Shown here: positions 1 to 12,630 of the stretch, piece after piece
How positions within the stretch are numbered: the first letter of the stretch is position 1
How the letters are laid out: every line of letters starts with the position of its first letter
Assembly (NCBI RefSeq): GCF_001949145.1
Contig: NW_019091412.1
Span: forward strand, 1,283,623 to 1,347,622
From: Acanthaster planci
Lineage: Eukaryota; Echinodermata; Asteroidea; Valvatida; Acanthasteridae
DNA: 64,000 nucleotides
Direction of reading: 5' to 3'
Notes under the pieces: model-generated
Told to the model about the DNA's origin: nothing
Seen by the model: only the letters and a program-made list of their open reading frames with translations
The model's database searches: none
Made by a program: the position numbers and the translations under genes

Positions 1-1442
1 ATGGTTGATGGTTTCAAAATCTAATTATTGTTAGATCTTAGATATGGGAATTGACAGTTGAATCAGAGTCATTGTGATCTGTTGCTTGGTATCCTGGTGA
101 TGCATAAAATCTGCTCACATCATCTTCTATTTCCACAAGATAACACGTGCAATGATTGCAGTCATTCCTGAGCAATGCCCATTGCATGTCATTTGAAGTA
201 GTTGTCTGTTTCATGTGCTTAATTGATCTGTAAATCATATCATTAAGAGTGGCTGTTGATTCACTTCAGCTAGTCACATAGTATATGTACTTATTTCATC
301 ACAATCCAACTGTGACAAGTGCATTTTTCATGATGGTAGGTGTTGTGGGCGTCAAGTATTGGAATTCTATTTTGTTATGCAGTCAATCAAACCATTTATT
401 GCTTAAGTTGTCTAAAATATTCCATGCATGTATATGTTAAGATATGCTGGTAAGCAGAACCGATAACACCATGGTGAGGTTGGAGGGCGGTTTTGAGTTT
501 ACATCAATTAGCTTAAAGTCTTGCAATATCTTGTCTTTTTAATTTTGTTTGCCCAGCCTCACATGGCAGCAATGATGGTATGTCAGTTTAATGTCATTGT
601 GCTCATTTACTAATCATGAAGTAATATTTTGAAGATAAAATTCATGTGCAAGTCTGCATAGAACTTTCTAAATGCAGGAAGATTAAGTTAGGAGCTGTAT
701 TGCCTTTCTTAATTCAACGGGCCAAATTTGAAGATGATTGGAAATTATTTGTGATGGTGGATTCCTGCTTTGCTTTTCCTTCATGGATCTGATTTTCATG
801 CTGCTTGTTTCTTGTCTCTCTGCTGTTCTCATCTTTTCTTCATCCTGAGTAATATGTATATTGTTTTCTAGATCCTTTCTTTGTTCATATTTGTTGGTCA
901 GAATAAGTTTTTTCATATTCAAGATTGTACTAAGGCAACTGGAGTCTGTGTTTCACATTATGAAGTCAGTCTTGATGGTTTGATTTCTCAGCTGTATTTC
1001 ACTACAGTACTTCAACCTGCCAGGCTAAATGCTGAAATTGTTCCAGTCTGTTAAAAACACTTCAACAATTACTTGTCAAATGGGCAATATTATATGTACC
1101 TACCGGCTTATTTTGTTCATCACCCAGTGCTCGGAGAGGGCACTTGGGAAGGGCTGATGTCTTTGCACTGTGATTGGCTACATTGTGTATGACCTCCGAC
1201 CACGAGGTTGTCGTTTCCTGTTAGTGAAGCGTTATTTGAAGTTTTTTGGTAAGCCAATGGCAATACTTTGACATAGGCAAAGCGTTGGCTTATAATGATA
1301 AAAACATGGCCTTGGTACAATCACGGTAATTTATGTTCTCAGGGTGCTGGGCAAGCGAACCAGCTCATGTGCTACCTCAGATTTCCAATGATGTCAGTTT
1401 GAAGTGAAGATCCATTGAATGTTTTATTGTACTTGTCACCAG
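1..1442 (+). other. Intronic sequence of the CLINT1-like gene
   Basis: Apart from the possible microexon at 557-577 I see no convincing coding exon. An acceptor-like site at 1341-1342 opens a short in-frame stretch but has no matching donor before the accepted exon at 1443. Confidence 0.5.
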
Positions 1443-2637
1443 GGGATGGGAAAGTCTATGGGACAACCCATGGGCCAGCAGTTAATGGGACAACAACCCA
1501 TGACAAGCATGAGTAGTCCATCCAGTATTCCAAGTCAACTTCCAAAAGGCCAGCAATCTAATGGCTCAATAACAAGTGCACCATTGTCAACAGCAAGCTC
1601 AACAACCACCCCACAGGTCAGAACTGAACTTACTTTTAAAATTGAATTTGGAAGGGTTTAAAACAATTTTTTGGTGGTTCTTTTAATGTCGAATTGTGGT
1701 CTTTCAACATTTTTTGTTGTATCATTGCCATTAGAGCATTAAATAGGGCCCATCAAATCATGGGTAAGATTAGTTCTCATGACATAGACATAAATAAGTG
1801 GCATTGTGCATAATTACAAAATGATGTTTTCTGTTTTGTACAGAAGAAAAATATATGGTCAGATGTAAATGTGGACATCAAATTGGACAGTTTGAGCCCA
1901 GGTGATAAATACAAGAAGCAAGCCCAACCCTCGATGAATCAAATGCAAGGGAACAAGGTCCCAGGAGGTGAGTGGAAGAGTGTAATGTAATTAATTCAGT
2001 CTGAGTCTTGCTTGTATTGTTGTACCCTTTAGTGGTGTTTCAGATTTGTGTTGAGCCTTGAATGCCTCATGCCTCGTTTTTTTGACATGTTTTTCCGTCC
2101 ATTTCACTTTTTAATCACTGGTAAGGTGGCATTGATGAATCGTAACTGTAATTGTAACATGTTGGTTATTTTTATTAATGAATTTGTTCTGATGTGTTGT
2201 AATTTTTTTTTGTGATGTGTTGTAATTTCCACTGTAATTTGGCATGTGGCCATGAGAGTGAAACATTCAAAAAATAAAGAAACAACAAAGTTGACAACTG
2301 TTCCTCGTTTTTGTTTTGTGTAGGTATAGGACAACCACAAATGGGTAATGTGACAATGGGCATGAGTCAGATGAACCTTGGACAACAGAGACCACATGGA
2401 GGGATGATGGGTACTCCCATGATGCAACAGCAGCCCCAGGGCATGATGGGAATGCCCATGTCAGTTCCACAGCAGGGCATGATGAATATGGGTATGCAAC
2501 CTCAAGGCATGATGGGAATGCATGGCGGTGGTGGTATGGGAATGAGTGGGATACAACCTGGGATGGGTATGGCTGGAATGCAAGGCATGGCCATGTCTGG
2601 ACAAACACAGCAATATGGAGCCTACAGCACCAATTAA
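557..2637 (+). CDS. CLINT1: Clathrin interactor 1 (epsinR)-like, C-terminal exons; 5' part outside window
   Basis: Three well-supported exons are visible: 1443-1616 (phase 0), 1844-1967, and 2324-2637 ending in TAA. All have GT/AG borders and join in frame. A 21-nt in-frame microexon at 557-577 is possible. The exon at 1844 encodes N-I-W-S-D-V-N-V-D-I-K-L-D-S-L-S-P-G followed by a Q-P-S-M-N-Q-M stretch. This matches the conserved W-S-D-x-x-V-N-I-x-L-D-x-L-x-P-G segment I know from the C-terminal half of CLINT1. The last exon is extremely Met/Gly/Gln-rich (M-G-M-x-x-Q repeats), as in CLINT1. The family binds clathrin, AP-1 and phosphoinositides through an N-terminal ENTH domain and acts in TGN-endosome vesicle budding; that domain would lie upstream of the window. 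Identity rests on the W-S-D motif plus the Met-rich tail, so another clathrin adaptor with a similar tail is the main alternative. Confidence 0.72.
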
Positions 2638-4100
2638 CACTTGTATCATTCACCCATTACACTCATGAATGTCATGTCAAGAGTTTCATATCTGCTGTTA
2701 CCTAGCTGTTTACCAAATTGATTAGATGCCTGAAGGGAAATTGGATCATTGTTATGAATTTCTAGGAATGTTGTTATGTTGGTTTGAATCAAGCAACAAA
2801 TCCATGATAAACACAACCTTGATATCTGGTTTCACTCAGCTTCCAAACTCCAAACTGCCCTAGCATTACTAAGTTCACATGGAAATGTGTGTTACTGACC
2901 GTGTGAATCTGCACATGATATGTAGATTTGTGTTAGGACAAATTTATAATTTGCTAGTTGTCACAAGGATACCTATGGTTGTATTTTACCCTTCTTTTGC
3001 CATTGAGGGCCCAGGTTTCTGAAATAAAACGTTACAGTCAGTTTGTGGTGAAAAACCTGGTACAAGTGGCAACTAAAACAGCAAGTGATTGCAGCCTAAA
3101 TGATATATGGCATGAAGATTAAATAGCTAAGATTGTACTCAACATTAGTACTTACAAACGTGGAAACGTGGATACAAGATGGATGCAGTGACAACTGCAG
3201 AAATCTCAACCAGTCTTGTTAATCAACTAATCTAAATGACAACTTTAATCAGTAACCTTGGGAAATGCGCACTATAAATGCTGTAAAGTTCTTTGTATGT
3301 TGAGGTCCCGAACTAAACTCTTTGTAAAGTTTATACAGTTATGTAGGAAAAAGTTATTTTTGTGCTTGGTTTATGACCATGAATGTTTGTTGGTGTTACA
3401 TCATTGTTCTTAAAGGGGTTTTCATGTTTGGTCACAGCAGAAGCTACCTGTTGGTTTTAAACATTCCACGCTAATGGATCTTTTTTCAGGGGGTACTATT
3501 CAGCCTGCCCTCAGGTTTGCAGTCTGCTGTATTTTCACAAGTGGTGGGCAGTTCTAGAAGCTTTTTTCAAAGTGTGCAGCTATGATTTACTTAGTGGCAT
3601 TGATAGATAATTTATCATTTTAAAAGATTTTGTTAGAACGTGATATTGAAAACTCAAAATTCACCAGAGAAAATAGGGAGAGATTGATTTCATTTCTTCG
3701 AAGTATTAGCCCACTCTGTACAGCATGATGAAATGATATAAATATATTTAAAGAGATTACTTTTGTACAGTTCTTATTGACAAATAATGAAAATAAAATA
3801 GTAATGAACTGTTATGTAAATAGGTTTTTATAGGGTCATATTCGGAAAACTTAAACATTTTGTAAAAAAAAAAAAATAAAACAACTGGATCAAACCATTT
3901 GCATACATTTAACCCAGCATTAAAACCTTTCGAATGCATGGCTTTTTTCATTTTATGTTTTTAGGATTTCTAAGTCAGAAATCTTGCGTTGGGTGGTTTT
4001 TTTTTTCACTACACCTAAGTGTTAAAGAGCTTGTTTTTTCAACATCACGCATAACTGTAAATGTATATTTTATTCATCCACATAACCATCAATAAAAAGC
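2638..4100 (+). other. 3' UTR of the CLINT1-like gene
   Basis: AT-rich sequence after the TAA stop with no coding signal on either strand. Several AATAAA-type signals occur (near 3021, 3792 and 4091), so the real 3' end cannot be chosen from sequence. Confidence 0.5.
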
Positions 4101-5889
4101 CACATGAAACCCATTATATTAAACTTACTGACACTTATGAAGTAAATACATCCATCCTTTTAAATTGGCTTTTAAAAACACATTGCTTTTGCCTAATTAA
4201 CCTTACTTAGAAAAAGTCCACAGCTTTATCTAGATTGTTGTCAAATTGTATTTTATATAGGAATATCAAGGTTGGTCATTCTCACTGATTCATCAGCATT
4301 TGGAACATAAAAACATGAGTTATTGATTATGCGATATTTTTTCATAACCATTTCTACAGCCAAACTTGGCATTGTATTTGTTACATATATGTAAGTCAGT
4401 TAATTTGGCTTATTTACTGTAAGTACTACTAAACTGCAGTTTCTTGTTTTAGAGTGAGGGGGACGTAATCAAAACAAATATTTTTTTTCTTTTACCATTT
4501 TTAATCAAAAGCATTTGTATTTGTCCAGTTATTAGCTCTGTGATTAAATTGTGTTCACTTTTCTTTAAAAACTGAAAGCAAATTTTGAAACTTATTAGCT
4601 TTGCACTGGTAACATTGACTGTAAGCGACCAACCATGCTGCTGTGACTATGTATCATGACAAGTCAAAGAAACAACATTAAATTGTTAAGAAGTGACAAA
4701 TCTTATGTTGCAATTTGCCGTTATTTAATTTCAGTGTGCCTAGTCAGATATTTCAAAAGAATACCAGAAGGTTAACAAACTGGGCCGACTCAGGACTGGA
4801 AAGTTTGACGGACCCACGTATACTAAGTCAGTTCGTTATTTCATTGCCGCTGTCTCTTGGATGTATCAGTTTGAAACGTCGGGTACCCGGCCCTCGGAAC
4901 AAGAAGAGATATTTCATATTTTTGCTACAGCAAATCTGTGACTTAACTTGCCACTTTCACCGGAAACCTTGAAATCTCATCTAGTTTGGGAAATTATTTC
5001 AATTTCAAAAATAGAACTGATTGAGAAGTTTCAGCCCAGGAGTTGTTCTACTTCTGGAGTGCGGAAGGGAAAAGATGAGGTTAGCTATCACATGCACACA
5101 AGTTGGACTCGGAATTCAATTAATGAGAAATGTACAGTCATCTGGCACCAGTACTTTTCCTCGAATTAAATTTCGCTGGTGCGCGATGTTTGGCTGATGA
5201 AACATATTGGGTAGGTTACCAGTTTAAAGTTCGGGGAAGGTTCGCATATACCCAGACTTGAGTTCTGAATTTAACGTACTTGCGGTTGATGGCACCAGAC
5301 TTGGGACGTATTGGAATGTGCGTGGTTCCCGCCACTCGTCTGTTTATTATACATCAGTGCATTTTCTCGGAACCGTTTACCAGTCTGTCAGGTTACCGCC
5401 TGCACACGTACGTCCTACGTACTCGACTCGTCCACATGGATAATAAATGTACCCGATGCATGATGAACACATGTCGTGCATGTGCTGAGGCAGCGTCAGG
5501 TTTCGCCCATTGCGCTTAAAACTTTTGTTACGTTTTGCTGTTAAAAGCGGTAAGCAAAACCTTTCATTTGTATGAAATTATTTCAAACCATTTATATGTT
5601 CATTTGTCAGTTTATGCAAAAGTCGTTTTCATTTGACATGCTTGAAAAGAAGTCATGGAAGTAGGTCTGGGGGCTTACAACATGTACATACATGTATGAT
5701 GTAGGCGTAGGGTAGGCCTAATGAAAAAGAAATATGTAGCCTTGTAGGCCTGATGTGGAGCTATATTAATCACACGTATGAAGCCAAACCACGGTTCACA
5801 ACCATGCACAATATCTATGATGCTCAACCAACCATAAAAACTTCTCGTGTGAAATTAGGCTCCTAGTATAACATTCAGGCTTTATTTTC

Positions 5890-6000
5890 CTTAAAAAAAA
5901 CTCCCTTTCCACAATGTCGACCCAAGATTCGAACCCACACCCCATTCATCACAAACCATTAATAATTATGCTGTAACCTCTTGACTACAGCAATTCATAC
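5890..6000 (-). repeat. tRNA-derived SINE-like sequence
   Basis: On the minus strand this reads as a degenerate tRNA-like unit. An A-box-like T-A-G-T-C-A-A-G-A-G-G-T-T-A lies near 5980-5993, a canonical B box (GGTTCGAAT) near 5927-5936, and an oligo(A)/(T)-rich tract follows at about 5893-5901. The cloverleaf is too degraded for a working tRNA. I found no clear target-site duplication. Confidence 0.5.
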
Positions 6001-6920
6001 AAGTTGGCAGTGTTTTTACTGTTGATATACCGAAAATGACCCTGACCGATGAATGGCTGTAACGCGAGTCTAATACACATTGGACATGCGCAATACAAAC
6101 ACCACCACCGTGGTTTGGCTTCGTACATATGATTGTATATATAATATATCTGGTAACGTGTGTAGACCGACCAAAGCATGCTTAGTAAAGTTTGATTGTA
6201 CTGTACGATGGAGCTTTTTAATAGCTCCATGATTGTACATTGACCTGTGGTGTTCATTACCTTTAGCACCCTATTCCTATTATAACTTATAAGGAAACAA
6301 AGTCCACTTTCATGACTTTCTCAAACTAACCAATAACAGCTTTACATGCTTAACTTGCCTTAAGGAACCAATTACTCAATCCATATTCATTAACACTTCC
6401 ATTATTTTTTGCCATGTTCCTCCATGGTTTCACAAGTACAAGAAAGTAACAGTGTCTGTCAAAGTTGAAGGTCAAGAGATACGAGGTTAAAACAGTTTTT
6501 TTTCCTATTGAAACACCATCTAGACTTTAAACAGGGCCCTTTTTATACTCTTTTGTTGATTCTGGGCTCTGACATACATGACCCCCATAACTGTGGGGTC
6601 TGACGTCTGCTCCGCGAACTGATCTGAGTGGACGTTGGACCCCACAGTTCTGAGGGTAACATGACATGGGATATAAGAAACATGCGACTTTTTACCTTCT
6701 CACACCCACTGACATCTGTTACATTTATGAGCTGAAATTTCACCAGTGAGCTCCCTACAAATACTAAAGCATCAGACCAGTCCAAGTTAAACTAGGACTC
6801 TACCAGTCATCTCTTTTGATATTTGGACATCACCTGACCATATTTTAAATAGAGTGCTACATCATGTACGTACATGGACATGTAGTTACTCGACTAGTGT
6901 CAGACTTTTTCAAGGATGGA

Positions 6921-7169
6921 TTTGTGCCAGGAAGATGTAAATTAATTTTTGATTTTTTTTTTGCCCTGTCCGACATGTATATTAACACTGTATTCTCAGT
7001 GTATGCCCCCGAAGGCTTGTGAAAAAAAAAAAAAAACAGACATGGGTGGGGCTCAAACCCACGACCTCCTGCTTACTAGTGCAGACGTCTTAACCACTCG
7101 ACCTCAGAGCTTGCTGGTGTCAGGTGGCTGGTTCAAATCAGATGTAGCAGCTGGTACCGCGAACAACTA
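6921..7169 (-). mobile_element. tRNA-derived SINE with 13-bp target-site duplication
   Basis: The minus strand has a tRNA-like head at about 7040-7107: A box GTGGTTAAGACG, a CTGC/GCAG anticodon-type stem, and a T-arm GTGGG-TTTGAGC-CCCAC containing a B box. A long oligo(T) run, a unique tail and an A-rich 3' end follow. The 13-mer TTTCAAGGATGGA occurs exactly on both sides (6908-6920 and 7170-7182), as expected for the target-site duplication of LINE-mediated insertion. The element lies in intergenic DNA upstream of the PGC-1-like gene. Confidence 0.75.
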
Positions 7170-7906
7170 TTTCAAGGATGGACTATTTTAAGTCAGATTG
7201 TCTCATCTGCAGATGCATGTTGCTACTCGCAGGGAATTTCCCTTTCCGCACAATTTAGGGAGAACTTAGTTGCCACCAAAAAAGTGTGTAGTACATGAAT
7301 TTGCACAACTGCCTAATTTTGACAAACATGTGAACCTGATTCCTTTCCATACAAAGCAGTGGGTGCACTGAGAAAGTGCCTGTCTGGTTGATCAAATTGT
7401 AAGCAAATGCAGTCACTTAAGTCTAACTCAAGGCAGCTCTGTGAAAGCACCTGTGTTGATGGGTAGCAATCTTTGAAATACTGACGGCTGTTTCATATCC
7501 GGGCAAAATTGACTGCTGATTTACATGTGGCGTGCTTCTGTGAATGTTGAGAAACTAATTCAGCAGTTCAGGAAAATGGAGTCTTTTCTTCCTTTTTTAT
7601 GTTTTTTGAACACTGCATGTTACACAGTTACTGAAACATGATTTCTCATACTCACAAAACACAAAACTTACCTCAACAGTCCCCATATCCTGGATGGGGT
7701 AGCCCAGACAAGAAGGGGTGTTTTGAGAGATTTTAAACAATTCAGTAAATTTGAAAATTGTATTTAGTTGTGACTTGCCGGAACGACCACCATGTCACCT
7801 TTAGTTTCAACTTATGTCAAGAGACAGTACTAAATGGGAATTCATTCAGCCAGGCCTAATATTTACAGTGACCCATTTACTGCCTTTTTTGTAGAACAAA
7901 TATATC

Positions 7907-10900
7907 ATGGAAGAGGAACCTGAAGACTTGTCATCTCTCCACTATCAAATACTATTCCCCCCTCGTGAGCCTAGTCACCAGAGGAGGGAGTATGAGTTGG
8001 AGCAGCACATTGCTCTCATGGATGAGCCTGCGCAAGTTCCACCAAGGAAAGCATTGGACATGGAAGATTTTAACTTAACCATTGAGCATCTTACAAGTCG
8101 TGACAAACATGAGACTGAGGAAAGATTCTTATTGATGGAGGAGGAACAGAAATGTGAAAAAGATATGTTGGATATTGGTGAGTGATGTCGAGTATCATTA
8201 CACTACCAAGTTACAGAAGTGGCAAAAAGCCTGAAGCTATACATGTATATGTGAGCAGCATAATTAGTAGGTGACAATGTGTTAGATGGAAAAAAAGAAT
8301 AAAATACTTGAGAAAGAATGTTTTGACTTTCAAAGTTCAGTTTATGAGAACAAGTACATAAATCTATGTACTTGTTTGCATTAAATCAAAGGGTACTCTT
8401 TTATTTTTCTAGGTATTGAAGCCAATGACCTCGGCAGTCTGTTACAGAAATTTGAGCAGACAGAGGCTACAGTCTTGACTAACTCTGCGGAGGGAGGGTA
8501 TGCTATAGCTGTTATTAGATCATGTTTAAACTTTGCTAAAAGCCATTTGTTCTCAATGTACATATACTGTCAAAACATTTTGCCCTCAGGTTTAAGGTTA
8601 TGAAATTTTATTGTTTCTTCAGGGAGAATTCCCAAATCAAGTCAAAGTCAAGTAGACTTCAAGGTGAGTTTGATTTCATTGATCTGTTGTTTTTTCTGTA
8701 AAACAGACAATTAGAAAACTGAATTTCTAATGCAATTGTTAGCATTTATTTTGAAGAGTATTTAAGTAAAAGTTTGTGTAATTTGTTCACTTCATCAGAT
8801 CCAAGGAACCTTGCCAAGAAGATATCTCCAGTCAAGCGGAAATCTACTATCCTCCTAGAGCCTTTAGCCATGCCAAGCAAACGTCTCCGAGCTAAGGACA
8901 CCAATCTATTGACAACAGAACGAGATTGTGTTAGTCTACCCGGTAGCAGAACCTCTAGTCCAGGTACAGTCCAGCATGAAGGATTATCGGTCATCTGCAG
9001 TGCTGATCAAGGCTTTGATTATCTAGTCATGGACCATGATTACTGCAGCATTAGTAATGGGCAGAATGTGAACCCATCCAACTCAGTATCATCAAGCCCC
9101 CTCAATGACTCTAGTAACTTATCAGTTGAAGAGAGGAAAGCTGTTTATAAACAAAAATATAAAATCAGGAAGAAAGGGAAGAAGGTGGGAAGAGCTTCTG
9201 GAGGGAGGCGTTCTGACAAGTCAAATGATGGAGTCGTAGAGCCAGTGCATCTGATGAATAAATTACCTGAGTACATCCAGCCATTATCTGAGTTAACTGT
9301 ACCTGCAAAAACTTGCCAAACAGGAAAGTTGTCAGAGGAAAAGAAGACAGATATTGTGGATGATAATTCCATGGAAGAACAAAACTGTCAAGGCAATGAT
9401 ACAAAGCCTGCGTTCTTTGACAAGATTCCTGATTACTTTTTGGGGAAGCACATGTATCAGGAGATTAGCAAGGTTGAGGAGGAGGAAGCAAGAAAGAAAG
9501 AAGAGGAAATGACTCAACTGAAAGAAAAGGACGAAACGGAGAAATTAAAGCAAACAGAGGATAATTTGAAGGAACACAGACGCCATCGACACAGGTCACG
9601 GCATCATGGGAGACATCGAGGAAGAAATGAAAGAAAGATTGCTAACAGTGTGGATGACACAGAAAAAGATGTGAACAGAGAGAAAACTGTGAATGCTGTT
9701 ACTGTTCAAGTAATTGAATCCAGTGGAGGAAACAATGAAGATGTTAAAGAAAACCGACAATGTGGTGAGGACTCTCACAGTCCTGCCAATGAGCAAGAAG
9801 GGATATCAAATGGTTATGAGTACAGGAAGACTAGTTACTCGGAACGACATTCTCGTTGCCGCTCACATTCTGCCCGGTCTTCTCTTTCAAGGTCAAGTTC
9901 AAGATCTTCATCAAGGGGTCGTTCCCTTTCATCATACTCATCATGCTCATCTTTCTCGAGGACAAGACGTCGAAGAGATTCAAGACATTCTTACACTTTG
10001 TCATCCTCATCCTCGCGATCCCGATCACGTTCTTGTTCACGTTCATTCAAACGTCATCGACGTCGGAGATACTCAACCTACTCTTCAGCTTCACGATCCT
10101 CATCATCCTCAAGATCCCGTTCAAGGTCACACTCAAGATCCAGGCATTGGCGACCCAGGTCACGATCAACATCATCCTCAATGTCTAGGAGGAGGTCAAG
10201 GTCAGGGTCATATGATTCTGTGAGATCACATTCTTGCGAGTCGGATAGACGATGGAGAAGTTCTAGCCGCAGTCACCGACGACGTCATAGGTAAGGTTCT
10301 TCAAATCTCGACGTTATCATTTTGATTTACATCATTTTTTTTTACTTTAAGATCACATTAATCTCTTGTGTATCATGTGACCCACACTGTATTTGTCAGC
10401 AATTACTGTGTAAAGGTGATCAAATATGTCATATAAATTATGATCTCGATTGGCCTACCAGGGAAAGGTGGGTATTTTTCCATCTGGTCTTAGATGACTC
10501 ATACCTGGGATAACTGGACGTCATTTAGGATTTACCTGATAGTTTGACAAATACGAGTCTCTATGTTAGGAAATTCTTGAATTGCATTCCCGTCACACAG
10601 CCGATCTCGTAGCCGGAGAAGAATGCGAAGTGTCAGCATTGAGCGCAGTGAAAAAAGAAAAAGGGAAGAGAGGATGAAAGAACAGCAAGAACAGTGGGTA
10701 AGATGAGGACTTACTTTAATAATGGCTAGGATTGAGGGATGAGGGATGTAAGATGAAGGCATTGGCCAGAACAATTCAGAGGTTTGATCCGGTGCTGGAT
10801 GAAAGGGAAGGGGAAGTTTCAAATGGGGATATGCAGTGACACTAGAAGCCAACAGACACAAAACCAGTGGCTAGGAGAAGTTGGTTGTTCTCAACTTGGA

Positions 10901-12630
10901 TCACAAGGATCAAATAATTGCCACCTGTTGGATCACAATGATTCCTGCGCAGTTGAATTTCAATACATGTTCTGTATTGTTTTTAAAGGGCCCTCAATCA
11001 TTTCATTAATTCTCCTGTATTAGGCTGATCGCCGAGTTGTTTATATTGGACGCATTCCTTATGGGACCACTCGCAACACACTGAGGAAGAGGTTTGGAAA
11101 ATTTGGTGAAATTGAGCGGATAACGCTGCATTTCAGAGATGTTGGGTTAGTACTGCAGGCTAGTTGTTTGTTGTAAAACATGTAAATGCATCAATGCTGT
11201 GTCCTGATTTTTAAATTTAAATGATTAAACACATCAACTTTTGTTAGACAGAAGAAAACATTTCAACAGTTCACCAAAATATGTATGGTATGACGACATC
11301 ATATACCTGTTTTAAACATTCAAATACTAATATTCACGGCAGTATCCATTTGTTTCCACAGGGATAATTATGCCTTTGTGACTTACGTGTACAAGTGTGA
11401 TGCCTATGCAGCTGTTGAAGGTAAGGGTGTGAAATATTATGTAGCCACGATGACCGCTGTAGTCGACATCTGATATAGTTCTCTCTCATAATATTGTAGC
11501 TGTTTTGTTAACCACATGCTGCTGGGTGGTTTAAAAAATGCAGTGGACACATACGGGCAAATTTCGAAATTTTCAGTTTTTAAAAATCTTCAAAAATACA
11601 TCATTTCAATTAACTGACGTTTACACCCACATGAATTACTGTTTGGTCACCACTGTAGCCTGACAGACAAAAATCTATTGATGCCCGAGTATTTCAGCCA
11701 GGCCTGCAGCCTTGTACAAAGAGCCCAGATTGTGCAGTGTTATGTAACTTTTGTTTGTTCACGAACCTGGCACAGTGCGCTGCTGACCTCTTTTCTATAG
11801 GGGCCAGATTAGCATGCAGCGGTGCTGTGTGGCTCATCACTGTGGTGGTGGAGCGCTTTTGTCCTCGGGTGGTAATCCGCTCGCACTAAATGCCCAAAAC
11901 TGTGGTATACTGTTTCAAAACAAGGCTGGATTATCTCCACTATTGAGAATGAAAAAATGTCGGTAATGCCCAGAGCTCAGTCTTTTGTGCCGATCACGTT
12001 CTTTTGTTACAAGGCGCAGCTCTTTTGTCCTGGTTTTGGGCTCCCCAAGCCAAGCCTATGTGCTCCAAAACAGGTGCCCTGGCAGCAAGTGGTTAAATAT
12101 ACAATTCCAGCAGATACAAGCTCTCCGCCTTTTTACATATGAATTGCATTGATTGTTCAAAAACACTTCTTTATCATTCTTTCTGCTTTGAAGGGGCAAA
12201 CAAAGATTATAATGAACCAGAGTATGACATCTGCTTTGGTGGTCGTCGGCAATTCTGTAAGGCAGATTATGAAGACCTTGGTAAGTCAACACAGACATTG
12301 AAAGTGGTTGTACAGTTGCTGAATTTCATCAGATTAATATCCTGCACCAACAGCCAAATTTCCCAATCACCCAGGATGTAATGTTTTTGTTTACACTTTT
12401 TATTCGAATTCAGATTGGACAATACCTGATGCATAATGCATACTCTTTTCCTAAGTAAGGCTGTTGATTGTCCCGTTGTATTTGTCCTACTTACAGATTC
12501 AATGGGACAGGAAGAGATGGCACTCGAGTTTGGTTACAAGAAGAATCCATCTACCAATCAAAGTGAAGATAAAATGGAAACAGAATTTGATCGCCTTTTG
12601 CGAGAAGCTATGAAGAAGAGTAAAAGGTGA
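7907..12630 (+). CDS. PPARGC1-like: PGC-1 family transcriptional coactivator (PPARGC1-like)
   Basis: Exons: 7907-8177, 8413-8497, 8623-8663, 8799-10290, 10601-10697, 11024-11145, 11362-11420, 12194-12280 and 12497-12630. All junctions keep frame, giving about 795 aa from the ATG used here. An upstream coding exon is possible because the frame is open from the acceptor at 7893-7894. Visible parts: LxxLL nuclear-receptor box L-G-S-L-L (aa 97-101) within an E-A-N-D-L segment like the PGC-1 activation domain; D-H-D-Y-C (aa 211-215), the HCF-1-binding DHDY motif of this family; a Lys/Glu-rich stretch; a long RS domain (about aa 480-640); then an RRM (from about aa 665) with RNP2 V-V-Y-I-G-R-I and RNP1 N-Y-A-F-V-T-Y. 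The tail F-G-G-R-R-Q-F-C-K-A-D-Y-E-D-L and a final D-R-L-L-R-E-A-M are diagnostic of PGC-1. The family coactivates NRF1 and nuclear receptors to control mitochondrial genes. Confidence 0.93.

Larger units (their letters stand above)
4101..7894. other. Intergenic / possible 5' region of the PGC-1-like gene
   Basis: No convincing coding exon. A stretch at about 4770-5550 has more CpG than its surroundings and ends in a good donor (GT at 5550-5551). It could be a non-coding first exon of the downstream PGC-1 family gene, but nothing proves this. Two tRNA-derived elements (annotated separately) lie at about 5900-6000 and 6921-7169. Confidence 0.35.

Noticed and set aside
2267-2653. 128-aa minus-strand ORF opposite the last CLINT1-like exon
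   Set aside because: Antisense shadow of the Met/Gly-rich coding exon; no independent gene features.
4715-5519. Overlapping short plus-strand ORFs
   Set aside because: No recognisable domain, no splice context and mutually exclusive frames; at most 5' UTR sequence.
7040-7107. Functional tRNA gene
   Set aside because: tRNA-like head is embedded in a SINE with target duplications and lacks a convincing acceptor stem.
9714-10223. 169-aa plus-strand ORF
   Set aside because: Frame-shifted reading of the PGC-1 RS domain caused by its repetitive codons.
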